Position numbers and translations under genes: made by a program | Notes under the pieces: generated by a model | What the model saw: only the letters and a program-made list of their open reading frames with translations | Database searches by the model: none | Told to the model about the DNA's origin: nothing | Source: Ruminiclostridium sp. | GTDB lineage: Bacteria; Bacillota; Clostridia; DSM-8532 | Assembly (NCBI GenBank): GCA_003535195.1 | Contig: DOHN01000039.1 | Coordinates: forward strand, 1-5,872 | Direction: 5' to 3' | DNA length: 5,872 nucleotides | Shown here: in pieces, positions 1 through 5,858 of the stretch | Numbering within the stretch: position 1 is the stretch's first letter | Layout of the letters: each line of letters begins with the position of its first letter

Positions 1-7
1 AAATATA

Positions 8-18
8 AGGGAGGTGAT
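8..18 (+). promoter_or_regulatory. Ribosome binding site that decides the TTG start
   Basis: AGGGAGGTGAT is almost fully complementary to the 3' end of 16S rRNA. Its GGAGG core (10-14) is 8 bases before TTG at 23, while the GTG at 14 lies within the site itself. This favours initiation at TTG 23. Confidence 0.7.
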
Positions 19-22
19 TCAA

Positions 23-856
23 TTGTCTGATAACTGGATTATAGACAACCTGAACAACGCGCTTGAAACTTGGAACGACAAGATGACCGAGATATGGCAG
101 CTTACCACGCAGTCACCGCAAACTTTTAAGGGCGGCGGTATATGGAATGTGGTCGTAGCTATTCACGGTGGTTTACAGGCTATCGGCTACGCATTACTCG
201 TTCTGTTTTTTGTCATAGGTGTGGTTAAGACCTGCGGTTCATTCGCTGAAATCAAGAAACCTGAGCACGCCTTAAAGCTCTTTATCCGCTTCATCTTAGC
301 AAAAATGGTCATAACATATGGGCTGGATCTGATGCTTGCTGTGTTCTCTATCGTACAGGACATAGTGTCGAAAATCATGCAAAGCTCCGGCTTCGGCTCT
401 GCGCAAACATCTGTATTACCGCAGGAGATTGTGACGGCAATCAACGATTGTGGTTTTTTTGAGAGTATTCCCTTGTGGGCGGTCACGCTGATAGGCGGGT
501 TATTCATCACAATTCTGTCTTTCATTATGATAATGTCGGTGTACGGCAGATTTTTTAAGCTTTATATGTATACCGCCATCGCACCGGTGCCACTCGCTAC
601 ATTTGCGGGAGAGCCCACACAAAGCGTTGGCAAGAGCTTTTTGAAAAGCTATGCTGCTGTTTGCCTTGAAGGAGCCATCATCGTGCTTGCCTGTATCATC
701 TTCTCGGTGTTTGCATCCGCACCGCCTGCTGTGGATGCGTCGGCCAGTGCAGTAACGATGGTATGGAGCTATATTGGAGAACTGCTCTTTAACATGCTCG
801 TATTGGTAGGTGCAGTGAAAATGGCGGATCGCATCGTTCGTGAGATGATATCTTGA
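23..856 (+). CDS. VirB6/TrbL-like conjugal transfer membrane protein, 3' end altered by insertion
   Basis: This is a polytopic inner-membrane component of a type IV secretion channel. I recognise the family as the VirB6/TrbL-like protein of Gram-positive CTn/Tn1549-type ICEs (CD1112-type) from the soluble N-terminus with an EIWQLTTQSPQTFKGG stretch, the central FFESIPLWAVTLIGG and FKLYMYTAIAPVPL segments, and the end VKMADRIVREM. With a 277-residue protein, hydrophobic spans lie near residues 50-70, 90-113, 150-175, 211-231 and 249-265. I chose the TTG at 23 because GGAGG at 10-14 lies 8 bases upstream; the in-frame GTG at 14 overlaps that ribosome site. The last native codon is ATG 845-847. 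The following ATA TCT TGA comes from inserted DNA, so the protein ends in Ile-Ser instead of its native tail. Only the extreme C-terminus changes, so function may survive. In such ICEs this gene normally precedes a PrgI-like gene and a VirB4 ATPase, which would lie to the right of this window. Confidence 0.85.
   Translation: MSDNWIIDNLNNALETWNDKMTEIWQLTTQSPQTFKGGGIWNVVVAIHGGLQAIGYALLVLFFVIGVVKTCGSFAEIKKPEHALKLFIRFILAKMVITYGLDLMLAVFSIVQDIVSKIMQSSGFGSAQTSVLPQEIVTAINDCGFFESIPLWAVTLIGGLFITILSFIMIMSVYGRFFKLYMYTAIAPVPLATFAGEPTQSVGKSFLKSYAAVCLEGAIIVLACIIFSVFASAPPAVDASASAVTMVWSYIGELLFNMLVLVGAVKMADRIVREMIS
844..849 (+). other. Left attachment core (GATGAT)
   Basis: GATGAT marks the left host-element junction; its ATGAT part recurs at the right junction. 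It resembles the GATGTA core known for Tn554. The codon phase of the host gene is intact up to 849. Confidence 0.7.
845..854 (+). repeat. Left imperfect terminal inverted repeat
   Basis: ATGATATCTT matches the reverse complement of the right end (ATCATTTCTT, from 5859-5868) at 8 of 10 positions. The match includes the core, so these may be inner binding arms for the recombinases. It is short and could be partly coincidental. Confidence 0.4.
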
Positions 857-872
857 TAACATGAGTGTCAAG
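852..872. repeat. Inverted repeat just inside the left end
   Basis: CTTGATA (852-858) pairs with TGTCAAG (866-872), with one G-T pair and a 7-base spacer. Its position 2-3 bases inside the junction suggests a recombinase or accessory-factor binding site. No comparable repeat of this sequence is seen at the right end. Confidence 0.35.
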
Positions 873-1026
873 GAAGTGAGGATGCAAAAATCTTGAAAAT
901 GTCCGCTGTTTGCTGGCTCGTATCGTCCTTTACACTTTCCTTTATGCCTGTTCCGGCGGCTTTCGATTCGTAAAATTATCTTTTATTACTTTTCATGCAA
1001 AATAGCTGTCGCCCAGCGCGTCGTTT
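873..1026. other. Non-coding left-end stretch
   Basis: I see no supportable gene here. The only short reading frame (TTG 893 to TAA 973, 26 residues) lacks a convincing ribosome site. The stretch probably contributes recombinase binding sites and the upstream part of the 1027-1055 promoter. It contains the first copy of a direct repeat at 990-1004. Confidence 0.5.
990..1004 (+). repeat. Direct repeat copy 1 (TTTTCATGC-AAAATA)
   Basis: TTTTCATGCAAAATA recurs at 1041-1056 with one extra T; the copies start 51 bases apart, close to five helical turns. It is a candidate arm-type or regulator binding site. Confidence 0.45.
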
Positions 1027-1055
1027 TTGACAAAAGCCCATTTTCATGCTAAAAT
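1027..1055 (+). promoter_or_regulatory. Near-consensus sigma-A promoter
   Basis: A perfect -35 TTGACA (1027-1032), a 17-base spacer and TAAAAT (1050-1055, five of six consensus) form the best promoter in the window. Transcription should start near 1062 and read right. It meets a strong terminator at 1131-1161, so its main product would be a short RNA, with readthrough towards the recombinase operon. Confidence 0.65.
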
Positions 1056-1056
1056 A
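1041..1056 (+). repeat. Direct repeat copy 2 (TTTTCATGCTAAAATA)
   Basis: This second copy contains the -10 box of the promoter at 1027-1055. A protein binding both copies could therefore control that promoter. Confidence 0.45.
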
Positions 1057-1061
1057 TCTAT

Positions 1062-1161
1062 GCTTTTACTTGTGTGCAGGATAGGGCAACGCAGCGGTGC
1101 GACCCGAGCGGCATACAAGGTTTGGTGGGGAGAGTGGTGCATAACGCATCACTCTTTTTTT
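1062..1161 (+). ncRNA. Candidate structured RNA of about 100 nt between promoter and terminator
   Basis: The stretch is bounded by the 1027-1055 promoter and the 1155-1161 T-run and has no open reading frame with a ribosome site. It can fold into a closing stem CTTGTGTGC (1069-1077) with GCATACAAG (1111-1119), nine pairs with one G-U. Inside are GGG (1084-1086)/CCC (1103-1105) and CGCA (1090-1093)/TGCG (1098-1101) with a GCGG loop. The terminator hairpin follows. I do not recognise an RNA family. The same repeats may simply be the DNA architecture of the oriT, so this remains a hypothesis. Confidence 0.4.
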
Positions 1162-1184
1162 ACGCAAATTTTACCACTCTCCCC
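1127..1184. repeat. Perfect 12-bp inverted repeat overlapping the terminator
   Basis: GGGGAGAGTGGT (1127-1138) is the exact reverse complement of ACCACTCTCCCC (1173-1184), with a 34-base loop. The left arm also forms the 5' side of the terminator at 1131-1155, so in RNA the two folds exclude each other. As DNA, it fits an accessory-protein site in an oriT. Confidence 0.6.
1131..1161 (+). terminator. Intrinsic terminator in the left end
   Basis: GAGTGGTGC (1132-1140) pairs with GCATCACTC (1146-1154) across the loop ATAAC, with one G-U, extended by A1131-T1155. It is followed by seven T (1155-1161). It lies about 70-100 nt after the promoter and about 170 bases before the first recombinase gene. 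Confidence 0.75.
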
Positions 1185-1200
1185 GGAAAACAAAAGCGAT

Positions 1201-1242
1201 AAACCGCGGGGTTTGGGGCAGCGCCCCAAGAGCCGAAGGCTC
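1201..1242 (+). repeat. Cluster of leader hairpins before the recombinase operon
   Basis: Three small palindromes adjoin. AAACC (1201-1205)/GGTTT (1210-1214) competes for bases with TTGGGGC (1213-1219)/GCCCCAA (1223-1229). GAGCC (1230-1234)/GGCTC (1238-1242) follows with a GAA loop. Only a short AATTTTC follows, so it is a weak terminator at best. It may insulate the operon, or belong to the oriT region. Confidence 0.45.
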
Positions 1243-1249
1243 AATTTTC

Positions 1250-1278
1250 ATCTTGTGTTCGATTTTTTCCTTTATAAT
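1250..1278 (+). promoter_or_regulatory. Possible second promoter, perfect -10 but poor -35
   Basis: TATAAT at 1273-1278 is a consensus -10 box, 52 bases before the first recombinase start. No good -35 lies 16-18 bases upstream (ATCTTG and TCTTGT are weak). This could be a weak or activator-dependent promoter. It would let the operon be transcribed despite the terminator at 1131-1161. Confidence 0.4.
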
Positions 1279-1282
1279 TGTT

Positions 1283-1307
1283 TTGTATGCCGTCATTGGC
1301 ATAACAA
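1283..1307. promoter_or_regulatory. Palindrome between promoter and start: possible operator or leader hairpin
   Basis: TATGCC (1286-1291) and GGCATA (1298-1303) are inverted around GTCATT. The match extends imperfectly to TTG/CAA outside. Placed just after the TATAAT box and before the ribosome site, it could bind a repressor, for example one of the element's own proteins, or form a 5' RNA hairpin. Confidence 0.4.
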
Positions 1308-1329
1308 CAACGTGAAGGAGAAAAAATTT

Positions 1330-2412
1330 ATGGAATTGCACAGAGTATCCGATGGAACAAAGTCCGGCTTTGTCCTGTTGGATCAACACATGAAGCTGGT
1401 TCAGCCTGTCAACGAATATCTGAATTATCAGGCGTTGCGAGGACGGGCAATGAACACGCTTCGGGCTTACGCCAGAGATTTGAAGATTTACTTTGAATTT
1501 CTGGAACAGAGAAGTTTGCACTACGATCAGATTGATGTAATACTCATACGGGAGTATGTAGAGTATCTGCGTTCGCCGGATGAGAGCGTAATTTTTTTGA
1601 ATGTGGAAAGCAAACGCTCCCCAGTCACTATTAACCGTATGATTAGCACGGTTCATGGCTTTTACTGCTATCAGACAGCAATGAACGGTACCAATAATCC
1701 GCTTATTACCAAAGAAGTCAACAGTCCTAATAGCGTTTTCCGAGGTATGCTCTATCACACACGAAAAAACAACTATACCAAGCAATCCATTTTCAAAATC
1801 AAGGAAAGCGATTATCGGATTCATCTGTTTACAGTGGCTGAAATTCAGGCTATGCTCACAGCATTGCCGACAGCGCGGGATAAATTGATTTTCAAATTCT
1901 TGATCCAAAGCGGTGCAAGAATCAGTGAGGCTCTGGCGTTAATAATCGAGGATATTCCGGTGCCGGACTTTTCAAATGAAATCAGTGTGCTTCATCATGT
2001 AAAGTCAAAAGGACGGTATCGGGACATCTATATCCCGACATCCCTGCTTGCCGAGCTGGACGCATATATTATGGAACACCGTTTATCGGTGAATACGGCG
2101 CACAGCTATGTATTTACCACACAGCACCCGCATCAGCAGAACAAACCAATTTCTTACCGAGGATTATATGAAGTGTTTAAGCGTGCGGGTAAAAAAGCCG
2201 GTATTGACTTCAAATTTCATGACACCCGTCACACTTTTGTCACTCGGTTGGTGGAAAGCGGAATGGATTTTAGCGTGGTTCGCATTCTGGCGGGACACAA
2301 ACACATCACTACAACGCAAAAATATGTTACCCTCAGCACCGGCTATATTGCGGAAAGTTTGGCAAAATACTGGACTTCGTCCATGATGATGGGAGGTGGT
2401 CAAAGTGAATAA
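1330..2412 (+). CDS. tnpA: Tyrosine recombinase, TnpA-like (Tn554 family)
   Basis: This site-specific DNA recombinase of the lambda-integrase fold should cut and rejoin strands at the element's core sites. At 360 residues it is about the length of Tn554 TnpA. An N-terminal SAM-like core-binding domain spans about residues 22-115 (LNYQALRGRAMNTLRAYARDL region). The catalytic domain covers about 165-345 and has the complete set: Arg197 in SGARISEAL, Lys225 or Lys227 in the beta-hairpin, His297 and Arg300 in HDTRH, His323 in AGHKHITTTQ, and Tyr332 nine residues on. The start is ATG 1330, preceded by AAGGAG (1315-1320) at 9 bases. The frame is open upstream to 1027, but that stretch crosses the terminator and oriT and is not coding. 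It is the first gene of the operon and overlaps the next by 8 bases, implying translational coupling. Confidence 0.9.
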   Translation: MELHRVSDGTKSGFVLLDQHMKLVQPVNEYLNYQALRGRAMNTLRAYARDLKIYFEFLEQRSLHYDQIDVILIREYVEYLRSPDESVIFLNVESKRSPVTINRMISTVHGFYCYQTAMNGTNNPLITKEVNSPNSVFRGMLYHTRKNNYTKQSIFKIKESDYRIHLFTVAEIQAMLTALPTARDKLIFKFLIQSGARISEALALIIEDIPVPDFSNEISVLHHVKSKGRYRDIYIPTSLLAELDAYIMEHRLSVNTAHSYVFTTQHPHQQNKPISYRGLYEVFKRAGKKAGIDFKFHDTRHTFVTRLVESGMDFSVVRILAGHKHITTTQKYVTLSTGYIAESLAKYWTSSMMMGGGQSE

Positions 2413-3838
2413 TTATCCCGAAACCGATGTTTGGCAGATTGCCGACAATGACCGTAACTCTCAAACTTACCGTTATGAGTACAAATTCGATTTTACCTTT
2501 TTTGAAAGCGAAGAAATCAAAACGATAGTAAAAGAGTATATATGGACGAATTACCGCAGCGGTAACCGTGTACCCAAAGGGCTACGGGAAACCTTGTGGC
2601 GGTTTAAGTATTTTGACACTTTCTGCCGTCAAAATGGCGTATTATCCTTGCGTGAGCTGGATAATGGGCTTACTGATGATTACAGGTCGTTTCTTCACAC
2701 CTGTATTTCAAAGGGAACAGAAAAACCGCTGTCATACTCTTTTCAAAGCAACTGCTTCTCTGCGCTAAAGACGCTTATCGACTGGTGCCGCGTTTTCTTG
2801 CCATCGGCGGTTCCTGAAAAGCAAATTTTTACGGGATGTGAATACAGGCAAGTAGGCAGCAGGCTCAAAATCAATTTTATCCCTGATGAAGTTCTGCAAG
2901 CGGTCAATGAAGCCTTAAAATCCGAAGATAATCCTTATTTGAAGTATGGAATTATCATTTTGGAATGTACCGGAATGCGCGTGGGCGACCTTCTTTTGCT
3001 CAAAACCGACTGCATTTCTGAGCACCCGATTTCCGGCTACACTATTTCATGGCTTGACCACAAAAACCGCAAGAGCCGGGACAATATGCCGATTCCGCTG
3101 GAATGTAAACAAGCAGTGGACTGTTTGCTAAAGACAACCGTGGCAGTCAGGGAAAACGCGGATGAAATTGAGAAAGGACGCTTATTTATCTACCAGCCCG
3201 AAAAAGGGAACAATACGAAACCTATTGTCACCTTATCAAAACAGGTTTTCACAAAATGGTGCCGGGATTTCAGCGAAAAGCATGACATCCGTGACAGCGG
3301 CGGGAACATTTTCAGGCTCACCTCTCATATGTTCCGCAGAACCCTTGCCACAGATATGCTTTCTAAGGGAACGAATCTAAAGGTAATACAAGAAGTTTTG
3401 GGACACGTTTCCCCGGCAACAACGAAAAAATATTACGCCGATGTAAAAGACACTGACCGTGCAGAGATGTTCTCGAAAATCGGTATATTGGGCAACATCA
3501 GGCAAGTAAGCGAAACTGAAATGACCGAAAAAACGGACTTTCAGTGGTTTCAGGATAATTGTATGGGCAAAGCGCGGTTGAGTGACGGATACTGCACACT
3601 TCCTGTTCAAGATGGAAAGCCCTGCGGACATTTTCTCAGCCGTCAAAAATGTTATCTTTGCAATAGGTATATCACTACACTTGAGGATTTGGAAACGCAC
3701 CGTCAGCATTTAGCGGAGCTTCAGGAAATGTTGGATTCCAATATTTACGGAGCGCATTTTGCTGCGCACATTATACCGACCACGCTTGCCCTAAAAGAAA
3801 TCATACGCCGATTGGTGGAACTGCAAAATGAACAATGA
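2405..3838 (+). CDS. tnpB: Tyrosine recombinase, TnpB-like, with Cys-rich tail
   Basis: This is the second recombinase of the element, 477 residues. An N-terminal core-binding region (about 35-140) is followed by a catalytic domain (about 157-350). Catalytic residues are Arg192 in TGMRVGDLL, Lys220 or Lys223, His308 and Arg311 in SHMFRR, His334 in LGHVSPATT, and Tyr343. A roughly 130-residue tail contains Cys386, Cys397, Cys407, Cys416 and Cys419 (the last two as CYLC), which looks like a zinc-binding module, then a helical charged end. I start at GTG 2405 because GGAGG (2392-2396) is 8 bases upstream; GTG 2396 overlaps that site. It overlaps tnpA by 8 bases and the next gene by 11. Tn554 TnpB is larger (630 residues by my recollection), so this is a shorter relative. 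It likely acts with the other two recombinases in one synaptic complex. Confidence 0.88.
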   Translation: MNNYPETDVWQIADNDRNSQTYRYEYKFDFTFFESEEIKTIVKEYIWTNYRSGNRVPKGLRETLWRFKYFDTFCRQNGVLSLRELDNGLTDDYRSFLHTCISKGTEKPLSYSFQSNCFSALKTLIDWCRVFLPSAVPEKQIFTGCEYRQVGSRLKINFIPDEVLQAVNEALKSEDNPYLKYGIIILECTGMRVGDLLLLKTDCISEHPISGYTISWLDHKNRKSRDNMPIPLECKQAVDCLLKTTVAVRENADEIEKGRLFIYQPEKGNNTKPIVTLSKQVFTKWCRDFSEKHDIRDSGGNIFRLTSHMFRRTLATDMLSKGTNLKVIQEVLGHVSPATTKKYYADVKDTDRAEMFSKIGILGNIRQVSETEMTEKTDFQWFQDNCMGKARLSDGYCTLPVQDGKPCGHFLSRQKCYLCNRYITTLEDLETHRQHLAELQEMLDSNIYGAHFAAHIIPTTLALKEIIRRLVELQNEQ

Positions 3839-5354
3839 AGCTATTTATCGTATTCCGCAAACAGCGGATTCTAAGGTGATTATTGGTAACAGCCGCTTTT
3901 GTGATGATGTCTGGGATTTAGAACCGCTTATTTCCGTGAAAAGTCAATCTCCATCCCGTAAAAAGCTAAAATTCAACAACATCCACAGCGCACAGCTAAA
4001 AATTACTGTGAAGCAATATATCTACTACAAACTGGGTCAGGTAAAAGCGCAAACCGCCATCGGGACTATGCACAGCCTTGCTTATTTTATGCGATTCTGT
4101 AAAATCAACAATATTCATTCGCTTGAAAAAATCACAACAAAAACGCTACTGACATTTGCGATATGGCTGAAATCAGAGTGCGGCATCGGCAAAAGAACTT
4201 CCTATTTGGCTTCCTTTGCCGTAGAGGAAATGATTAAGGTCGGTCAAATCAAGGGTTGGCTGGTACCTGATTATGATGTGCTGACAGGTGCGACCGCCAG
4301 AGAAATATGGGGTTCGGGAAAAGATGAAAATACCGATAAAAATGTAAAACCCATTCTTGATGATGTTTTCGATGAAATTATACGATGTGCAGTAGATTAC
4401 AAATCCTATCATGGTGCAGCGGACATTTTAACGAAGAGTGGCATCATCATCCAAAGTCAAACAGGACTTCGAATCAGTGAAGTGCTGTCAATTAAAAGCG
4501 GTTGCCTGCATCAGCCGAGCGATAGCCCCGCATATTTTGAAGTGTCGTTGTCCAAAACCGTTAAGGGCGAGCCGATTGTTCACCGAGTGTTTGCTAATGA
4601 ACTTGTCATTGATGCAATTCAAGAATTAGAGCAAAGCACAGCGGCATTACGGGCAGAGAGCGGACTGCGGGAACTATTTCTTACACGGAACCGAGGAATA
4701 GGTGTTCCGAATAGCATGCGTTGGAGTGACAATAGGCTTAGGACGTTCATCCGCAGGTGCAATATTCGCGGTGCTGACGGTGAATTGTATCCCTTGAAAT
4801 CCCATCAATTCCGTGCGACATTTGTTAAGCAACTTATCATGCGAAAAATACCGATTGTCTATGTGATGAAGCAGTTTGCCCATGTTTCTGTTGAGATGAC
4901 CTGTCATTACTTGACATTACAGGAGGCAGAGGTCAAGGAAATCTATTCGCAGTTGATTTTATCGCCTGACGCGAAAATCGCGGGAATATATGCGGACGAG
5001 ATAAAGAAAAAAACAGCGGAAATGTTTCGAGGAAAAACGGAGCGTGACATTAACAGCGTTATTTTAGAGTTGTCGGAGTCGCTTACCTTTAATCCTCTCC
5101 CCGGCGGCGTGTGTCTTTATGATTATCGTCGCGGTAACTGTTCCAATGGTGACGGATGCTTTTTCTACAACTGCCCCAATTATATTACGGAAATCAGCTT
5201 TTTACCAATTCTGAAAAAAGAATTGTCGTTGATGGAACAGGAAATGGAACGCACAAAACGATTAGGATACGAACGGCAATGGCAGATCCAGTATTCCCGC
5301 TATCAATATCTGCACCCATTGGTTGCCGGATTGGAGGAACAGGCAAATGGATAA
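3828..5354 (+). CDS. Third tyrosine recombinase, TnpB-like, with Cys-rich tail
   Basis: This is a third full recombinase, 508 residues, not present in classical Tn554. The core-binding region is about 52-145 and the catalytic domain about 175-370. Key residues are Arg215 in TGLRISEVL, Lys243 or Lys246, His326 and Arg329 in SHQFRATF, His352 in AHVSVEM (Ala replaces the usual Gly before this His), and Tyr361. The tail holds Cys429, Cys438, Cys444 and Cys449 (C-X8-C-X5-C-X4-C), a likely zinc site, then a helical segment rich in Lys, Glu and Arg. ATG 3828 follows GGTGGA (3814-3819) by 8 bases and overlaps the preceding gene by 11. The matching layout of the preceding 477-residue protein (recombinase plus Cys tail plus helix) suggests the two arose by duplication and divergence. 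RIT (recombinase-in-trio) elements are another three-recombinase group, but lack a TnpC-like gene as I know them. Confidence 0.88.
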   Translation: MNNEAIYRIPQTADSKVIIGNSRFCDDVWDLEPLISVKSQSPSRKKLKFNNIHSAQLKITVKQYIYYKLGQVKAQTAIGTMHSLAYFMRFCKINNIHSLEKITTKTLLTFAIWLKSECGIGKRTSYLASFAVEEMIKVGQIKGWLVPDYDVLTGATAREIWGSGKDENTDKNVKPILDDVFDEIIRCAVDYKSYHGAADILTKSGIIIQSQTGLRISEVLSIKSGCLHQPSDSPAYFEVSLSKTVKGEPIVHRVFANELVIDAIQELEQSTAALRAESGLRELFLTRNRGIGVPNSMRWSDNRLRTFIRRCNIRGADGELYPLKSHQFRATFVKQLIMRKIPIVYVMKQFAHVSVEMTCHYLTLQEAEVKEIYSQLILSPDAKIAGIYADEIKKKTAEMFRGKTERDINSVILELSESLTFNPLPGGVCLYDYRRGNCSNGDGCFFYNCPNYITEISFLPILKKELSLMEQEMERTKRLGYERQWQIQYSRYQYLHPLVAGLEEQANG

Positions 5355-5757
5355 AGAAAAACGCAATATTACCGGTCTTTTGAAACACGCCACCGCGTTA
5401 AAAAACGACACCGAAGAAAAAGCAAACCGCGCAATTGATACGCTGAAACGCTCTAAAACCAAGAAAATTAACTTTAAGACGGTTTCGGAGCTGTCCGGTA
5501 TCTCCACCACCACGCTTTACAACAATCCTGCCTTGCGAGAGCGTATTTCAAGTTTGCGGGCTGTAAAAAAGGTATCAGCAATGGAAATAGCCGCGCAAGA
5601 TATTACACCCCGTGACCGGGAACGTGAACTAAGGCGAGAAATCCAAAAATTGAAGGAGGAAAAGCAGATGCTTATTGAACAGCTTGTAGCATTAGAACGG
5701 CTGAAAATTGAAAATCATCAGTTAAAATCTTTGCTTACTCAGAAACGAATTGAGTAA
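5347..5757 (+). CDS. tnpC: TnpC-like accessory protein (DUF6262 type), HTH plus coiled coil
   Basis: This is a small basic DNA-binding protein of 136 residues, resembling Tn554 TnpC (about 125 residues), which is known to affect the frequency and orientation of transposition. Residues about 8-35 are helical. About 42-70 (INFKTVSELSGISTTTLYNN and following) look like a helix-turn-helix: 'VSELSGISTTTLYNN' has the usual turn and recognition-helix pattern. Residues about 88-132 form a long Glu/Lys/Arg/Leu coiled coil that could make dimers or contact the recombinases. There is no catalytic motif. ATG 5347 has GGAGG at 5333-5337, 9 bases before; an in-frame ATG at 5323 has no such site. It overlaps the third recombinase by 8 bases, so it is coupled to it. 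It may also be the regulator of the operon, but that is a guess. Confidence 0.8.
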   Translation: MDKEKRNITGLLKHATALKNDTEEKANRAIDTLKRSKTKKINFKTVSELSGISTTTLYNNPALRERISSLRAVKKVSAMEIAAQDITPRDRERELRREIQKLKEEKQMLIEQLVALERLKIENHQLKSLLTQKRIE

Positions 5758-5810
5758 GTCACGTTCTTTACACTAAAAGCACGAAAAACCATATTATATC
5801 TTAAAAACAA
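5758..5810. other. Right-end spacer
   Basis: This is an A+T-rich non-coding stretch between the last stop codon and the terminator. TAAAAGCA (5774-5781) is the inverted match of TGCTTTTA (1061-1068) in the left end; it is short and may be chance. It probably holds right-end recombinase binding sites. Confidence 0.35.
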
Positions 5811-5850
5811 GCGTCTGGACGGTGTTCGCACCATCTGGGCGTTTTTTGTT
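5811..5850 (+). terminator. Strong intrinsic terminator closing the recombinase operon
   Basis: GCGTCTGGACGGTG (5811-5824) pairs with CACCATCTGGGCGT (5829-5842) around a TTCG loop, with one C-A mismatch and a few G-U pairs. It is followed by six T (5842-5847), and A-rich bases before the stem can pair with the T-run. It ends about 14 bases before the right core. It should stop the operon's own RNA, and also any transcription of the host ICE passing rightwards. Confidence 0.8.
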
Positions 5851-5858
5851 CTAAAGAT

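Larger units (their letters stand above)
1069..1186 (-). other. oriT: Putative MOBP (RP4-type) origin of transfer
   Basis: On the minus strand, bases 1083-1076 read TATCCTG|C, matching the MOBP/RP4 nick consensus YATCCTG|Y; the ten bases CCTATCCTGC match the RP4 nick region as I know it. The predicted cut lies between 1077 and 1076 on the minus strand, so the transferred strand would lead towards the left end. A 9-bp inverted repeat (1069-1077/1111-1119) has its inner edge at the nick. A perfect 12-bp inverted repeat (1127-1138/1173-1184) lies on the 5' side of the nick, in keeping with relaxase or accessory-protein sites in oriTs. No relaxase gene lies in the element, so mobilisation would depend on a relaxase in trans, plausibly that of the host ICE. 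Confidence 0.55.

Noticed and set aside
893..973. Short frame of 26 codons with a hydrophobic run, like a signal-peptide start
   Set aside because: It is very short and starts with TTG, with only a poorly spaced GTGAGG upstream. It stops at once and has no recognisable relative, so it is probably chance.
1230..1250. GAGCC/GGCTC hairpin as a second terminator
   Set aside because: The stem has five pairs and is followed only by AATTTTC, too short a T-run for a confident terminator call.
1027..1329. In-frame extension of the first recombinase gene by 101 codons
   Set aside because: It crosses the terminator, oriT repeats and leader hairpins, has no ribosome site at its start, and would add residues unlike the family. 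ATG 1330 has a clear AAGGAG and gives the expected Tn554 TnpA length.
1171..1908. Long minus-strand open frame (245 codons)
   Set aside because: It lies antisense to the first recombinase gene and its leader, has no family motif or ribosome site, and is a by-product of that gene's codon pattern. The same applies to the minus-strand frames at 187-525, 500-871, 3377-3709, 4674-4907 and 5262-5513.
5156..5383. Plus-strand frame overlapping the end of the third recombinase gene
   Set aside because: It is out of frame with two well-supported genes and has no motif of its own; it is a shadow frame.
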